NCBI GenBank assembly: GCA_001314545.1
Contig: LIHN01000001.1
Span: 340,180 to 404,179, forward strand
Length of the DNA: 64,000 bases
DNA from: Bacteroidetes bacterium HLUCCA01
Lineage (GTDB): Bacteria; Bacteroidota; Rhodothermia; Balneolales; HLUCCA01
Reading direction: 5' to 3'
Each line of letters opens with the position of its first letter. The first letter of the stretch is position 1. Shown in pieces: positions 1 to 9,263 of this stretch. A model generated the notes under the pieces. The model saw only the letters and a program-made list of their open reading frames with translations. It had not been told where the DNA came from and ran no database searches. The translations under genes and the position numbers were made by a program.

Positions 1-338
1 AGTATGACGCCGCACGATTCGGCTCTGAAGTTATGCGTTTCTCACCACGTCAGAGCGATGTTATGATAGTGGCCGGCTGGTGTACCTACAAAATGTCGCA
101 TGCAATCAGGCGCGTCTGGGATCAGATGCCCGATCCCAAATGGTGTATAGCTATGGGTGCTTGTGCTTCCACCGGAGGTATGCACCGATGCTACGGTGTA
201 GTTCAGGGAGTTGATAATTTCTTACCCGTTGATGTGTATATCTCGGGCTGTCCTCCCCGACCTGAGTCCTTACTCAACGCATTGATGCAGATTCAGGAAA
301 AAATCCGCAATGAACACACCCTAAAACTGGACGCATAA
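1..338 (+). CDS. nuoB: NADH-quinone oxidoreductase subunit B (5' end outside window)
   Basis: This is the 20 kDa-type complex I subunit that carries the terminal [4Fe-4S] cluster N2 next to the quinone site at the junction of the peripheral and membrane arms. The reading frame is already open at base 3 and the start lies upstream, so only the C-terminal part is present. The visible sequence matches the family closely: an [15 protein letters not shown] stretch, MGAC with an N2 ligand Cys, and GCPPRPE with a second one. The twin-Cys ligands must lie upstream. The stop codon shares one base with the nuoC start (TAATG), indicating translational coupling in the nuo operon. Confidence 0.96.
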   Translation, partial: YDAARFGSEVMRFSPRQSDVMIVAGWCTYKMSHAIRRVWDQMPDPKWCIAMGACASTGGMHRCYGVVQGVDNFLPVDVYISGCPPRPESLLNALMQIQEKIRNEHTLKLDA

Positions 339-841
339 TGGCAAAAGAATCCGTATTAGCGGTCAGTAAGGACGTACAATCCAAATTCACAGACGCCGTA
401 CTCGGTACTGCTGAACATGCCGGCGACCATATTCTTATTGTACATCGTGACTACGTTCACGATGTACTGAAATTCCTGAAAGAAGAACATCATTTCATTT
501 ACCTGGCTGACATTGTTGCCGCTGACAGGTTTACCGAAGACGACCGCTTTGAAGTCATTTACAACCTGATGTCCCTCAGAGATCAGCACCGCATCTTTGT
601 AAAAACACGCGTACCCGAGGATAATCCGGTTGTACCAACGGCCACAGATATCTGGAAAGGCGCCAATTGGAATGAACGAGAAGCTTATGATATGTTTGGA
701 ATAACATTCCAGGGCCATCCGGATCCACGGCGTATATTCATGCCCGAAGATTTCAAATACCACCCTTTGCGTAAAGAATTCCCTCTTATTGGCGTACCCG
801 GTTCACTGGAATTGCCCAACACAAACCCTGATGCCGAATAA
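338..841 (+). CDS. nuoC: NADH-quinone oxidoreductase subunit C
   Basis: 167-residue 30 kDa-type subunit of the complex I peripheral arm. It holds no cofactor and packs against NuoD and NuoB. The family signature is present near residues 107-150: WNEREAYDMFG, then HPDPRRIFMPEDF and HPLRKEFPL. The ATG overlaps the nuoB stop by one base, and nuoD starts one base after its stop. C and D are separate genes here, unlike the fused NuoCD of E. coli. Confidence 0.96.
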   Translation: MAKESVLAVSKDVQSKFTDAVLGTAEHAGDHILIVHRDYVHDVLKFLKEEHHFIYLADIVAADRFTEDDRFEVIYNLMSLRDQHRIFVKTRVPEDNPVVPTATDIWKGANWNEREAYDMFGITFQGHPDPRRIFMPEDFKYHPLRKEFPLIGVPGSLELPNTNPDAE

Positions 842-842
842 T

Positions 843-2129
843 ATGTCCAACGATTCCATTTCCGATAAACTACAGCCGAAATTCCAGAAAGAGCATCAGC
901 TGGCTTATTACAAGGCGTTGGAAGACAAACATACCACCATCGACCTTGAGCATGACCCGCTGGGTACACGTATGATTTTGAATATGGGTCCACAGCACCC
1001 TGCAACGCATGGTGTTCTTCGCGTTCTGACGGAACTTAATGGTGAGAAAATTGTCAAAAATAAACTGGACATCGGCTATCTCCACCGTGGTGTGGAAAAA
1101 ATTGCCGAGAACAAGACCTATCAGGAGTTTATGCCATACACAGACCGTATGGACTACCTCTCACCATATTCAAACAACGTAGCCCTGTGTACCGCAGTTG
1201 AAAAAATTGCAGGTATAGAAGTTCCAGAACGTGCGCAGTATATCCGCATGGTTGGAGCTGAACTGGCCCGGATTTCATCACACCTGCTGTGGTTGGGCAC
1301 TATGGTTATGGATGCCGGAGCCATATCCTTTTTTATCTGGACTTTCCGCGAGCGTGAGCGCATCTACGATATTTTTGATGACTTTGCTGGTCACAGATTC
1401 ACCGTATCCCATTCAAGGATTGGCGGAGTAGCCTCAGATCTTACTCCTGAAGCATTAGAAAAAATCCGGGTTTTTATTGCACAATTTCCAGATGAAATCA
1501 GAGACTGGAAAAAGCTGTTGAACAGAAATCGGATCTTCATCGACAGGAACAAAGATGTGGGTACTATTACGTACGAGGAGGCCATTGCACTGGGAATGAG
1601 CGGGGCGAATATCAGGGCTACTGGTATAGCCTATGACATCCGCAAGGTTGAGCCCTACCTCAAGTACGCTGAAATGGATTTTGAGGTACCTACTCGCCTG
1701 GAGGGTGATAACCTGGCCAGGTACTTTGTTCGGATGGAGGAAATGTCTGAGTCTGTAAAAATTATAGAGCAGTGTCTTGCCCGTATGCAAAAAGGTCCAA
1801 TACGGGTTGACAATGCGAAGAAATCATACCCTTCCAAAGACGAGGTATATTATTCCATGGAAGGTCTCATACACGACTTTATGATGACCGATACGGGTGT
1901 ATGCCCTCCTGCTGGCGTAGAATGCTACCATGCCGTCGAAGCTCCTAAAGGAGAATTGGGGTACTATATTCAGAGCGACGGAACCGGTCATCCATGGCGA
2001 CTTAAAGTAAAATCACCATCATTCAGCAACCTTCAGGGTCTTGAGACCATCCTTGACGGGCAAATGCTGGCCGATACGGTTGTAGTTATCGGCGGAATTG
2101 ATCCGGTTATGGGAGAAGCTGACAAATAA
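843..2129 (+). CDS. nuoD: NADH-quinone oxidoreductase subunit D
   Basis: 428-residue 49 kDa-type subunit that forms the quinone-binding cavity with NuoB and descends from the [NiFe]-hydrogenase large subunit. The MGPQHPATHG loop, whose His contacts quinone in the family, and the HRFTVSHSRIGG segment are intact. An in-frame upstream ATG at 789 lies inside nuoC. The start at 843, one base after the nuoC stop, gives the family length and is preferred. nuoE follows two bases after the stop. Confidence 0.96.
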   Translation: MSNDSISDKLQPKFQKEHQLAYYKALEDKHTTIDLEHDPLGTRMILNMGPQHPATHGVLRVLTELNGEKIVKNKLDIGYLHRGVEKIAENKTYQEFMPYTDRMDYLSPYSNNVALCTAVEKIAGIEVPERAQYIRMVGAELARISSHLLWLGTMVMDAGAISFFIWTFRERERIYDIFDDFAGHRFTVSHSRIGGVASDLTPEALEKIRVFIAQFPDEIRDWKKLLNRNRIFIDRNKDVGTITYEEAIALGMSGANIRATGIAYDIRKVEPYLKYAEMDFEVPTRLEGDNLARYFVRMEEMSESVKIIEQCLARMQKGPIRVDNAKKSYPSKDEVYYSMEGLIHDFMMTDTGVCPPAGVECYHAVEAPKGELGYYIQSDGTGHPWRLKVKSPSFSNLQGLETILDGQMLADTVVVIGGIDPVMGEADK

Positions 2130-2131
2130 TT

Positions 2132-2680
2132 ATGCAAAACTTCGAATTCACCAAAGAAGAACTGGCGAAAATTGATGCTATCATCGCCAGATATCCGAAT
2201 CCACAGCCTGCTGTTATGCCTGTTTTATGGATGGCACAGGAGAAGTATGGCCATGTTGAACCGGATGTTCAGAAACTTGTAGCACGCACACTCAACCTTC
2301 CCGAAGCCCATGTTCACGGAGTAGCCACCTTTTACACACAGTACTACAAAGAGCGCAAGGGCAAGTATGTTCTGGATGTGTGTACAAGTTTCAGCTGCCA
2401 GGCCTGCGGTGGCTACGAAACATTGCATTATCTGGAAGATAAACTCGGAATCAAGGCCGGAGAAACTACCCCGGACGGTATGTTTTCAATTCAAAGTGTG
2501 GAGTGTCTCGGGGCTTGCGGTTATGCGCCGATGATGCAGATTACCAACGATGTATACGTGAATCATCTCACACCTGAAAAGCTTGATAAGGTCATCGATG
2601 ATCTGAAGAAAGACCAACTTCCGGAGTTTGAATCTATCCCACTGGTTCAAAACCGAACAACAGCCATGGAGAACGAATAA
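2132..2680 (+). CDS. nuoE: NADH-quinone oxidoreductase subunit E
   Basis: 182-residue 24 kDa-type subunit with a thioredoxin-like fold and a [2Fe-2S] cluster (N1a), part of the NADH-dehydrogenase module. The four expected ligands are seen as Cys84, Cys89, Cys125 and Cys129, within CTSFSC and CLGAC. Cys92 is an additional nearby cysteine. It sits between nuoD and nuoF with almost no spacer, so the NADH module (E, F, G) is encoded right behind the connecting module (B, C, D). Confidence 0.95.
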   Translation: MQNFEFTKEELAKIDAIIARYPNPQPAVMPVLWMAQEKYGHVEPDVQKLVARTLNLPEAHVHGVATFYTQYYKERKGKYVLDVCTSFSCQACGGYETLHYLEDKLGIKAGETTPDGMFSIQSVECLGACGYAPMMQITNDVYVNHLTPEKLDKVIDDLKKDQLPEFESIPLVQNRTTAMENE

Positions 2681-2681
2681 T

Positions 2682-3974
2682 ATGTCATTGACAGATTGGA
2701 AAGCCTACAAACCCGTTCTCATCCCCAACATCAAGGATTACCACAAAATCGATGTATATGAGAAGCACGGCGGATATGGCGCACTGAAAAAAATTCTGGC
2801 TGATCAAGATACGCTCACACCGCAGCATGTCACCGAAACGGTCAAAAATGCCGGGCTTCGTGGTCGTGGAGGGGCCGGCTTCAATACCGGTTTGAAATGG
2901 TCTTTTATGCCCAAACCTGATGGTGGTCCCCGTTACATCGCCGCCAATGGAGATGAATCCGAACCCGGCACGTTTAAAGACCGTGTCATTTTTGAATTCA
3001 ATCCACATACCTTCATTGAAGGATCGATTATTGCTGCCTACGCCATGTCCATAACCACGGTATACGTTTATATTCGTGGGGAATACCGGTCGTGGATTCG
3101 AATGATGGAGAAAGCCGTTTCTGATGCCTATGAGCGAGGGTATCTGGGACAGAACATTCTGAAATCGGGATTCAGCGTTGACATGGTTCTTCACAGCGGT
3201 GCGGGTGCCTATATATGTGGCGAAGAATCGTCCCTGATGGAGTCTCTGGAAGGTAAACGCGGCTACCCTCGTGTAAAACCACCGTTTCCGGCACAAAAAG
3301 GCCTGTGGGGACGTCCCACCACCATCAACAATATTGAATCGCTGGCGAATGTTCCGCTGATATTCAACAACGGCGCCGACTGGTATAAAGGAACGGGCGC
3401 TGCAACCCACCCCGGACCACTGCTTTACGGTATCTCCGGTCATGTCAATCGACCGGGGGTTTATGAATACCCCACCGGCATGCTGGTGACTGATCTGATC
3501 AACGAGGTAGCCATGGGAGTCCGTGGCGGGAAACGTGTCAAAGCACTAATCCCGGGAGGATCATCTACCCCGCCCCTTCGGGGAGATGCCCTGGATGGAG
3601 TTCGAATGGATTCAGACTCACTCAGACAGGCCGGATCTATGCTGGGAACTGCCGGAATGTGTATCCTGGACGAAGATACGGACATGGTAGACTATCTATG
3701 GCGGGTTTCCCATTTTTACCACCATGAGAGCTGTGGTCAGTGCACCCCTTGTCGTGAAGGAACAGGCTGGCTGGAGAAAACCCTGCTGAAGATCAAAGCA
3801 GGTGATGGGACTATGCGTGACCTGGATTTACTGCTGGATTTATGCACCCAGATGGAAGGACGGACTATCTGTGCCCTTGCGGATGCTGCAGCATGGCCGG
3901 TGCGATACACCATAACACGATTCCGTGACGAATTTGAAGCACGTGTGAAAAACACCGTTTACGCCCTATCATAA
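2682..3974 (+). CDS. nuoF: NADH-quinone oxidoreductase subunit F
   Basis: 430-residue 51 kDa-type subunit that binds NADH, FMN and the N3 [4Fe-4S] cluster; electrons enter complex I here. The glycine-rich nucleotide motif GRGGAGFNTGLKW and the cluster ligands Cys351, Cys354, Cys357 (ESCGQCTPC) and Cys397 are visible. An upstream in-frame ATG at 2628 is inside nuoE. The ATG at 2682, one base after the nuoE stop, gives the normal N-terminus. Confidence 0.96.
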   Translation: MSLTDWKAYKPVLIPNIKDYHKIDVYEKHGGYGALKKILADQDTLTPQHVTETVKNAGLRGRGGAGFNTGLKWSFMPKPDGGPRYIAANGDESEPGTFKDRVIFEFNPHTFIEGSIIAAYAMSITTVYVYIRGEYRSWIRMMEKAVSDAYERGYLGQNILKSGFSVDMVLHSGAGAYICGEESSLMESLEGKRGYPRVKPPFPAQKGLWGRPTTINNIESLANVPLIFNNGADWYKGTGAATHPGPLLYGISGHVNRPGVYEYPTGMLVTDLINEVAMGVRGGKRVKALIPGGSSTPPLRGDALDGVRMDSDSLRQAGSMLGTAGMCILDEDTDMVDYLWRVSHFYHHESCGQCTPCREGTGWLEKTLLKIKAGDGTMRDLDLLLDLCTQMEGRTICALADAAAWPVRYTITRFRDEFEARVKNTVYALS

Positions 3975-3995
3975 TTTTGTAATACCAAGAAACTC

Positions 3996-5738
3996 ATGGC
4001 CGAAATTTTCATCGACAATAAACGATACGAATTTGAAGGACAAACCAAGGTTCTTCAGTTTATTCTGGACCAGGGACTCGAACTGCCTTTTTTTTGCTAC
4101 CATCCATCACTTTCTATTCCGGCAAACTGCAGACAGTGTTACGTTGAGGCCGGTCAGCCCGTTTTAAATCGCGAAACCGGTGAATATGAGCTGGATGATA
4201 ACGGCGAGCGTGTTATTCGATTTTTCCCAAAACTGATGACGGCCTGCAGTCTGGATGCCACAGATGGTATGGTTATCAAGACACATGTCACCTCAGAACT
4301 GGTTCGAAGGGGTCAGAAGGATATTCTGGAATTTATTCTTATTAACCACCCGCTGGATTGTCCCATTTGTGATCAGGCCGGGGAGTGTCCGCTTCAAATA
4401 CAGACCTATAAGTATGGTCCGGAAGGCAGTCGGTTTGAGCATAAGAAAGTTCACAAACCCAAACGTATACAGCTTGGCCCTCGTGTTGTGCTTGATGCCG
4501 AACGCTGTATCAACTGTACCCGTTGTGTCCGCTTTACCGAGGAAATCAGCAAAAGTAATCAGCTGACCATTTCCCAGCGGGGAGATCATAACTACCCGAT
4601 TACTGCTCCGGGTACTGAATTTGATGACCCCTACTCTATTAACACCGTTGACATCTGTCCGGTAGGTGCACTGACTTCCACTGATTTCAGATTCAAGGCC
4701 AGGGTATGGGAAATGAGCTCAACGCCTTCTATCGATATCACCAATGCGAAGGGATGTGCAGTGGATATATGGACGCGCGATAACCTTGTCATGCGCATTA
4801 CGCCCCGGTATAACCCGCATGTGAATGACTACTGGATGCCGGATGCCGGACGAGAAGCCTACAAAATTTACAATGAAAACCGGATTTCCCGTCCTGAAAT
4901 GGTGGTGAACAAGGATTCAATCAAGACATCCTGGAATAATGCGCTCTTAACCATATCTGAAAAACTGACAGGCGCTGAAACTGGCAAAACACTTGTATTT
5001 GCCAGTGCCTATGCATCTGTCGAAGATAATTATGCCATTCAGCAGTTCTTTGCCCGTTTCGCGAACACCACCGTGATTTACGTTCCGGATATTAAACCAG
5101 GTACCGGTGATGATTTTCTGATAACGGATGATCAGGCTCCCAACAGCAGCGGGTGTAAACTACTGGGCATCAATGAAGTCGATGCAGACCAGGCAAAGGG
5201 CATGATTGACAGTGGTACCTATGAAACCCTGGTGATTTTGCAGGAAGACCTGGTGGGCAGAGGCATCGCCAGTACAGAATCACTAACCCAGTATTTCAGC
5301 GTTTATCTGGGTACCAACAACAATTCTACCTCACGCAGCGCGTCTGTCACCATACCGATTACGACGGCAGCAGAACATTTCGGTAGCTATGTCAATGTTG
5401 ATGGTCGGATTCAGCGCACCCTGCCTGCCAAGGAAACACTGTACACCGACCGACGCCTGGACCTGCAAATGTCTATGGGCAGGCTGGACCACTATGGAAC
5501 ACGCTTCGACAACTGGGTATCTGACAACAACAAAATTGACTGTATTCCAGCCTGGGAGTTTCTTGTGCGCCTCTCACACGAAATGAATCTGGAGTTCCGC
5601 TACAACGAAGCCCGGGAGATAATCGATGAGATTGCCCTGAAAAACAGTAGTTTTGCCGGTATCAGCTACGAGCGTATGGACCGTGAGCTGGGTATTGCCC
5701 TGCAAGATCAACCTTCGAAAGAACTTAATCCGGCCTGA
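3996..5738 (+). CDS. nuoG: NADH-quinone oxidoreductase subunit G, compact form
   Basis: 580-residue 75 kDa-type subunit carrying the electron wire of the peripheral arm. Visible ligands are [2Fe-2S] Cys34/45/48/84; His118-Cys122-Cys125-Cys131 for the next cluster; and Cys171/174/177/221 for a further [4Fe-4S]. After about residue 230 a molybdopterin-oxidoreductase-like region follows, but it is much shorter than in E. coli NuoG (about 900 residues). Only the start of that domain (KGCAVDIWTR) is easily recognised, and the extra N7-type cluster motif is not seen. Twenty-one bases separate it from nuoF. Confidence 0.93.
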   Translation: MAEIFIDNKRYEFEGQTKVLQFILDQGLELPFFCYHPSLSIPANCRQCYVEAGQPVLNRETGEYELDDNGERVIRFFPKLMTACSLDATDGMVIKTHVTSELVRRGQKDILEFILINHPLDCPICDQAGECPLQIQTYKYGPEGSRFEHKKVHKPKRIQLGPRVVLDAERCINCTRCVRFTEEISKSNQLTISQRGDHNYPITAPGTEFDDPYSINTVDICPVGALTSTDFRFKARVWEMSSTPSIDITNAKGCAVDIWTRDNLVMRITPRYNPHVNDYWMPDAGREAYKIYNENRISRPEMVVNKDSIKTSWNNALLTISEKLTGAETGKTLVFASAYASVEDNYAIQQFFARFANTTVIYVPDIKPGTGDDFLITDDQAPNSSGCKLLGINEVDADQAKGMIDSGTYETLVILQEDLVGRGIASTESLTQYFSVYLGTNNNSTSRSASVTIPITTAAEHFGSYVNVDGRIQRTLPAKETLYTDRRLDLQMSMGRLDHYGTRFDNWVSDNNKIDCIPAWEFLVRLSHEMNLEFRYNEAREIIDEIALKNSSFAGISYERMDRELGIALQDQPSKELNPA

Positions 5739-5743
5739 TAATC

Positions 5744-6754
5744 ATGGAATTATTTACACCTGAACTTATAAAATCCATCCTGGTCATGCTTGGTGCCACG
5801 CTTGGCTTCCTGCTTCCATCAGCAGCAGTGGTTGTATATGCCGAGCGCCGTGTGGCGGCCTTCATTCAGAACAGGGTCGGTCCTAATCGTGTTGGTCCGT
5901 TCGGACTACTTCAGCCTTTTGCCGATGTGCTTAAACTGATCATGAAAGAGGACGTTACTCCTACCCAGGGTAACCGTATGCTTCACACCCTCGCCCCGCT
6001 TGTTCCGGTTGTTACGGCGCTTATGACCGTCGCGGTGATTCCCTTTGGTGACGGTCTTGTGGTTGCGAATCTGAATGTAGGCGTTCTTTACCTGCTGGCT
6101 GTTGCCTCATTGAGTGTTTATGGTGTTACCATGGCTGGGTGGGCATCCAACAGTAAGTATTCATTGCTCGGAGGCCTTCGTAGTGCTGCTCAGATGGTTA
6201 GTTATGAACTTCCGATGGGTATGGCAGTAGCCTCCGTCGCATTGCTTGCTTCCTCACTGAGTGTGGTGGATGTAGTGAATGCCCAGGCAATGTGGTGGTT
6301 TATTTTCCTGAATCCGATCGGAGCCGTCATTTTTATTGTTGCCTCATTTGCTGAAGCCAACCGTACGCCTTTTGACCTTGTTGAAGCCGAGCAGGAGCTT
6401 GTCGGAGGATTTCACACCGAATACAGCTCCATGAAGTTTGGTATGTTTTTCCTTGCTGAGTATATGCATGTGGTGATAGCCAGTATGCTTATCAGTACAT
6501 TTTTCTTTGGAGGGTATCACCTGCCCTTCGCTCCGCTGTGGTTACCTGAACTCAGTCCGTTTCTGAAAGGCGTTCTGGATATTCATGTTTTTCTGGCCAA
6601 AACTGTATTCTGGATTTTCGTTTTCATATGGGTCAGATGGACCATTCCGCGATTTAAGTTTGATCAGCTGATGCGCCTTGGCTGGTCGCGGTTACTGCCT
6701 TTATCCATTGTAAATTTCATGGTTATCGCAATCGTTCTTTACCTCATCGGATAA
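5744..6754 (+). CDS. nuoH: NADH-quinone oxidoreductase subunit H
   Basis: 336-residue ND1-type membrane subunit with about eight transmembrane helices. It forms the membrane side of the quinone channel. Diagnostic stretches are ERRVAAFIQNRVGPNRVGP near residue 30 and EANRTPFDLVEAEQELVGG near residue 205. It starts five bases after nuoG and is the last gene of the block. A strong hairpin follows 26 bases after its stop, so the remaining membrane-arm genes (nuoI-N) are not co-transcribed from here. Confidence 0.96.
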   Translation: MELFTPELIKSILVMLGATLGFLLPSAAVVVYAERRVAAFIQNRVGPNRVGPFGLLQPFADVLKLIMKEDVTPTQGNRMLHTLAPLVPVVTALMTVAVIPFGDGLVVANLNVGVLYLLAVASLSVYGVTMAGWASNSKYSLLGGLRSAAQMVSYELPMGMAVASVALLASSLSVVDVVNAQAMWWFIFLNPIGAVIFIVASFAEANRTPFDLVEAEQELVGGFHTEYSSMKFGMFFLAEYMHVVIASMLISTFFFGGYHLPFAPLWLPELSPFLKGVLDIHVFLAKTVFWIFVFIWVRWTIPRFKFDQLMRLGWSRLLPLSIVNFMVIAIVLYLIG

Positions 6755-6780
6755 AACAGAAACCTTCTGGTTCGATTCTC

Positions 6781-6808
6781 AAAAGCCGGTGTACAGCCGG
6801 CTTTTTTT
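6781..6808 (+). terminator. rho-independent terminator after nuoH
   Basis: Perfect 9-bp inverted repeat with arms AAAAGCCGG (6781-6789) and CCGGCTTTT (6797-6805), a 7-base loop, and a run of seven T ending at 6808. It lies 26 bases beyond the nuoH stop and 108 bases before the next gene. It marks the end of the nuo transcript. Confidence 0.9.
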
Positions 6809-6916
6809 GTTGGAAGAAAAATTCATCCAATTTTCAGGGTGTTAGTATATCCCCATTTCATTACCTTGGTGTTTGTCCAAATAATCCAACGACAAAACTG
6901 ATTGCATATCACACCC

Positions 6917-7669
6917 ATGAACAACCCTGTCGAAGACCTCGAAAATAGAATTTATGCTTACCTAAGGCAGCAAAGTGAATTATACGGGGCTGTAAATTTT
7001 GATATGGCACCTAAGTCAGATGAACGAATGAATAAAGCAGAATTGACGGATATCTCACGAATTATTCAGCAGCCCTACCAGGCCGATCCCAGATTAGGAA
7101 GCATAAACACGCTGGATGACCTGGAGGTGTATTGCAATACCCTTGATTTGCTGAAAACGGATTTACCCAACACCAGACTTGTTTTTGGTAAAGGTAATCC
7201 CGATGCCGATCTCATGATTATTGGAGAAGCACCCGGCGCGGATGAAGATCGACTCGGCGAGCCCTTTGTTGGCAGGTCGGGTCAGTTGCTTACCAAGATT
7301 CTGGAGGCCATACAATTCAACAGACAGGATGTATATATTGCCAACATTCTTAAACACAGGCCACCCGACAACCGCAACCCACTTCCGGAAGAGCGTCTGA
7401 GAAGTTTGCCGTACTTAATTCGACAGATTGAGCTGGTTCAACCCAAATTAATATTATGCCTTGGCAAGGTCCCGACGGAAACATTATTGCAGACAAAAGC
7501 TAGTTTGAAGGAGTTGAGAGGTAAATTTCATACGTTCATGGGCCGGTACCAGGTTCTGCTTACCTACCATCCGGCTTACCTGCTCCGAGATCCCCATAAA
7601 AAACGTGACACATGGCACGATGTTCAGTTGCTTCGAAGCAGATATGATGAACTTGGATGTAAACCCTGA
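6917..7669 (+). CDS. uracil-DNA glycosylase, family 4-like, without Fe-S ligands
   Basis: 250-residue member of the UDG family 4/5 superfamily, which excises uracil from DNA to start base-excision repair. Active-site motif A (GEAPGADED, residues 103-111), the [11 protein letters not shown] segment and motif HPAYLLR (His218) are intact. Family 4 enzymes usually bind a [4Fe-4S] cluster through four Cys. Here the equivalent positions read Cys73, Leu76, His147 (KHRPP for KCRPP) and Ser163, so three of four are lost. The N-terminal 60 residues are an unassigned extension. ATG 6917 is used; a TTG five codons upstream is possible. dnaB follows 27 bases later on the same strand. Confidence 0.85.
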   Translation: MNNPVEDLENRIYAYLRQQSELYGAVNFDMAPKSDERMNKAELTDISRIIQQPYQADPRLGSINTLDDLEVYCNTLDLLKTDLPNTRLVFGKGNPDADLMIIGEAPGADEDRLGEPFVGRSGQLLTKILEAIQFNRQDVYIANILKHRPPDNRNPLPEERLRSLPYLIRQIELVQPKLILCLGKVPTETLLQTKASLKELRGKFHTFMGRYQVLLTYHPAYLLRDPHKKRDTWHDVQLLRSRYDELGCKP

Positions 7670-7696
7670 TACAGCACTTATCGAATCCTAATTTGT

Positions 7697-9250
7697 ATGG
7701 CTAAGCGTTATAAAAAAGATTATCGGGAACATCAATCGACAGTACTGGAAACCGAGGGACGAATCCCACCACAGGCTGTTGAAATTGAAGAGGCTGTTCT
7801 GGGAGGTATGCTCATCGATCGGGATGCGGCACTGATGGGCATGGAGAGCCTGAAAATAACCGATTTCTATAAACCAGCGCACCAGCAGATTTTTGAAGCG
7901 ATGGTTAATCTCATTCAGGGAAAGAATCAACTGGATTTATTAACCCTGGAAAATGAGCTTCGTGACAAGGGGCTGCTTGACAGTATTGGGGGTACCGGGT
8001 ACCTGACACAGCTAACCCGTACAGTGAGTTCTTCGGCAAATATGGAATACCACATCCAAATTATTGCTGAAAAAGCACTCAAACGAAACCTCATTATCTC
8101 TTGCACTGAGGTAATAAAAGACAGCTATGACCCTGCAACAGACCCATACGATGTGCTCGAACTTGCTGAAAAACGTGTTTTTGAGTTGTCTAACAGCAAC
8201 ACTCGGGGAGCCGTTGAACCCATAACCGATACGATTAAAAGTACACTGGAGTATTTAGAGGAACTGAGGGGCAAAAAAAGTGCTATAACGGGAGTCCCAA
8301 CCAATCTGGATATAGACAAAATGACGGCGGGGTGGCAGCGTGGAGATCTTGTCATTATTGCAGCCCGACCGTCTATGGGGAAAACGGCATTCGTGCTTAC
8401 CATCGCCCGAAATGCAGCACTTCACCCCGACCCGGCCAAACGTGTTCCCATCGCTCTGTTCAGTCTGGAAATGTCAGATCAGTCGCTGGTACAACGATTG
8501 CTTACCATGGAGGCACGGGTTGACGCGCAAAAAGCACGAACCGGTCAGCTATCCGACGAGGAATTTCAGCACTTGATTGATGCTGCCGGAAGATTATATC
8601 CTGCTCCGGTTTATGTTGACGATACACCGGGTATCAGCCTTATGGAGCTTCGGTCAAAATGCCGGCGACTTAAAAATGAAAAAAACATCGGGCTGGTTAT
8701 TATTGATTACCTGCAGCTGATGACCGCTTCCGTGAAAGACAGCGCAAACCGCGAACAGGAAATTGCTACCATATCGCGTGGCCTTAAAGGACTTGCCAAA
8801 GAGCTGGATGTTCCGGTAATCGCTCTGGCTCAGCTGAGCCGTGCCGTAGAACAACGAGGCCGGGATAAGCGACCTCAATTAAGTGATCTGAGGGAGTCCG
8901 GCTCTATTGAACAGGATGCGGATGTAGTTTGTTTTCTGTACAGACCCGAATACTACGGTATTACTACAACGGACGAAGGCGAGTCTACCCATGGAATTGC
9001 CGAGGTTATCGTCGGAAAGCAGCGTAATGGTCCTACCGGAACGGTTGCGTTACATTTTGTGAAAGAGTATGCACGATTTGAAAATCTGACATCAGCTTCC
9101 TATACGACAGACTACGTTCCAAAAGATTTTGGTTCCGATGTATACATGCCCGATGATGCTGAATCATACGGGGAATCAAAATCCGGTTCCAGAGGGGCGA
9201 ATCCCGCCAAGGGACTGGGGCCTATCATCGATGACGAATCGCCTTTTTAG
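7697..9250 (+). CDS. dnaB: replicative DNA helicase
   Basis: 517-residue hexameric helicase that unwinds the fork and recruits primase. The N-terminal helical domain spans about residues 25-125 and a linker about 125-190. The RecA-like motor has Walker A ARPSMGKT at 223-230, Walker B IIDYLQLM and the DLRESGSIEQDAD motif. The C-terminal 45 residues are Ser/Gly/Pro-rich and probably disordered. No intein is present. Transcription converges with the minus-strand glycosyltransferase gene, only 13 bases apart. Confidence 0.97.
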   Translation: MAKRYKKDYREHQSTVLETEGRIPPQAVEIEEAVLGGMLIDRDAALMGMESLKITDFYKPAHQQIFEAMVNLIQGKNQLDLLTLENELRDKGLLDSIGGTGYLTQLTRTVSSSANMEYHIQIIAEKALKRNLIISCTEVIKDSYDPATDPYDVLELAEKRVFELSNSNTRGAVEPITDTIKSTLEYLEELRGKKSAITGVPTNLDIDKMTAGWQRGDLVIIAARPSMGKTAFVLTIARNAALHPDPAKRVPIALFSLEMSDQSLVQRLLTMEARVDAQKARTGQLSDEEFQHLIDAAGRLYPAPVYVDDTPGISLMELRSKCRRLKNEKNIGLVIIDYLQLMTASVKDSANREQEIATISRGLKGLAKELDVPVIALAQLSRAVEQRGRDKRPQLSDLRESGSIEQDADVVCFLYRPEYYGITTTDEGESTHGIAEVIVGKQRNGPTGTVALHFVKEYARFENLTSASYTTDYVPKDFGSDVYMPDDAESYGESKSGSRGANPAKGLGPIIDDESPF

Positions 9251-9263
9251 CGGCAGTTGAAGC

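Noticed and set aside
2685..3443. 252-codon open frame on the minus strand
   Set aside because: It lies wholly inside nuoF in antisense; the product has no family pattern, while nuoF is certain.
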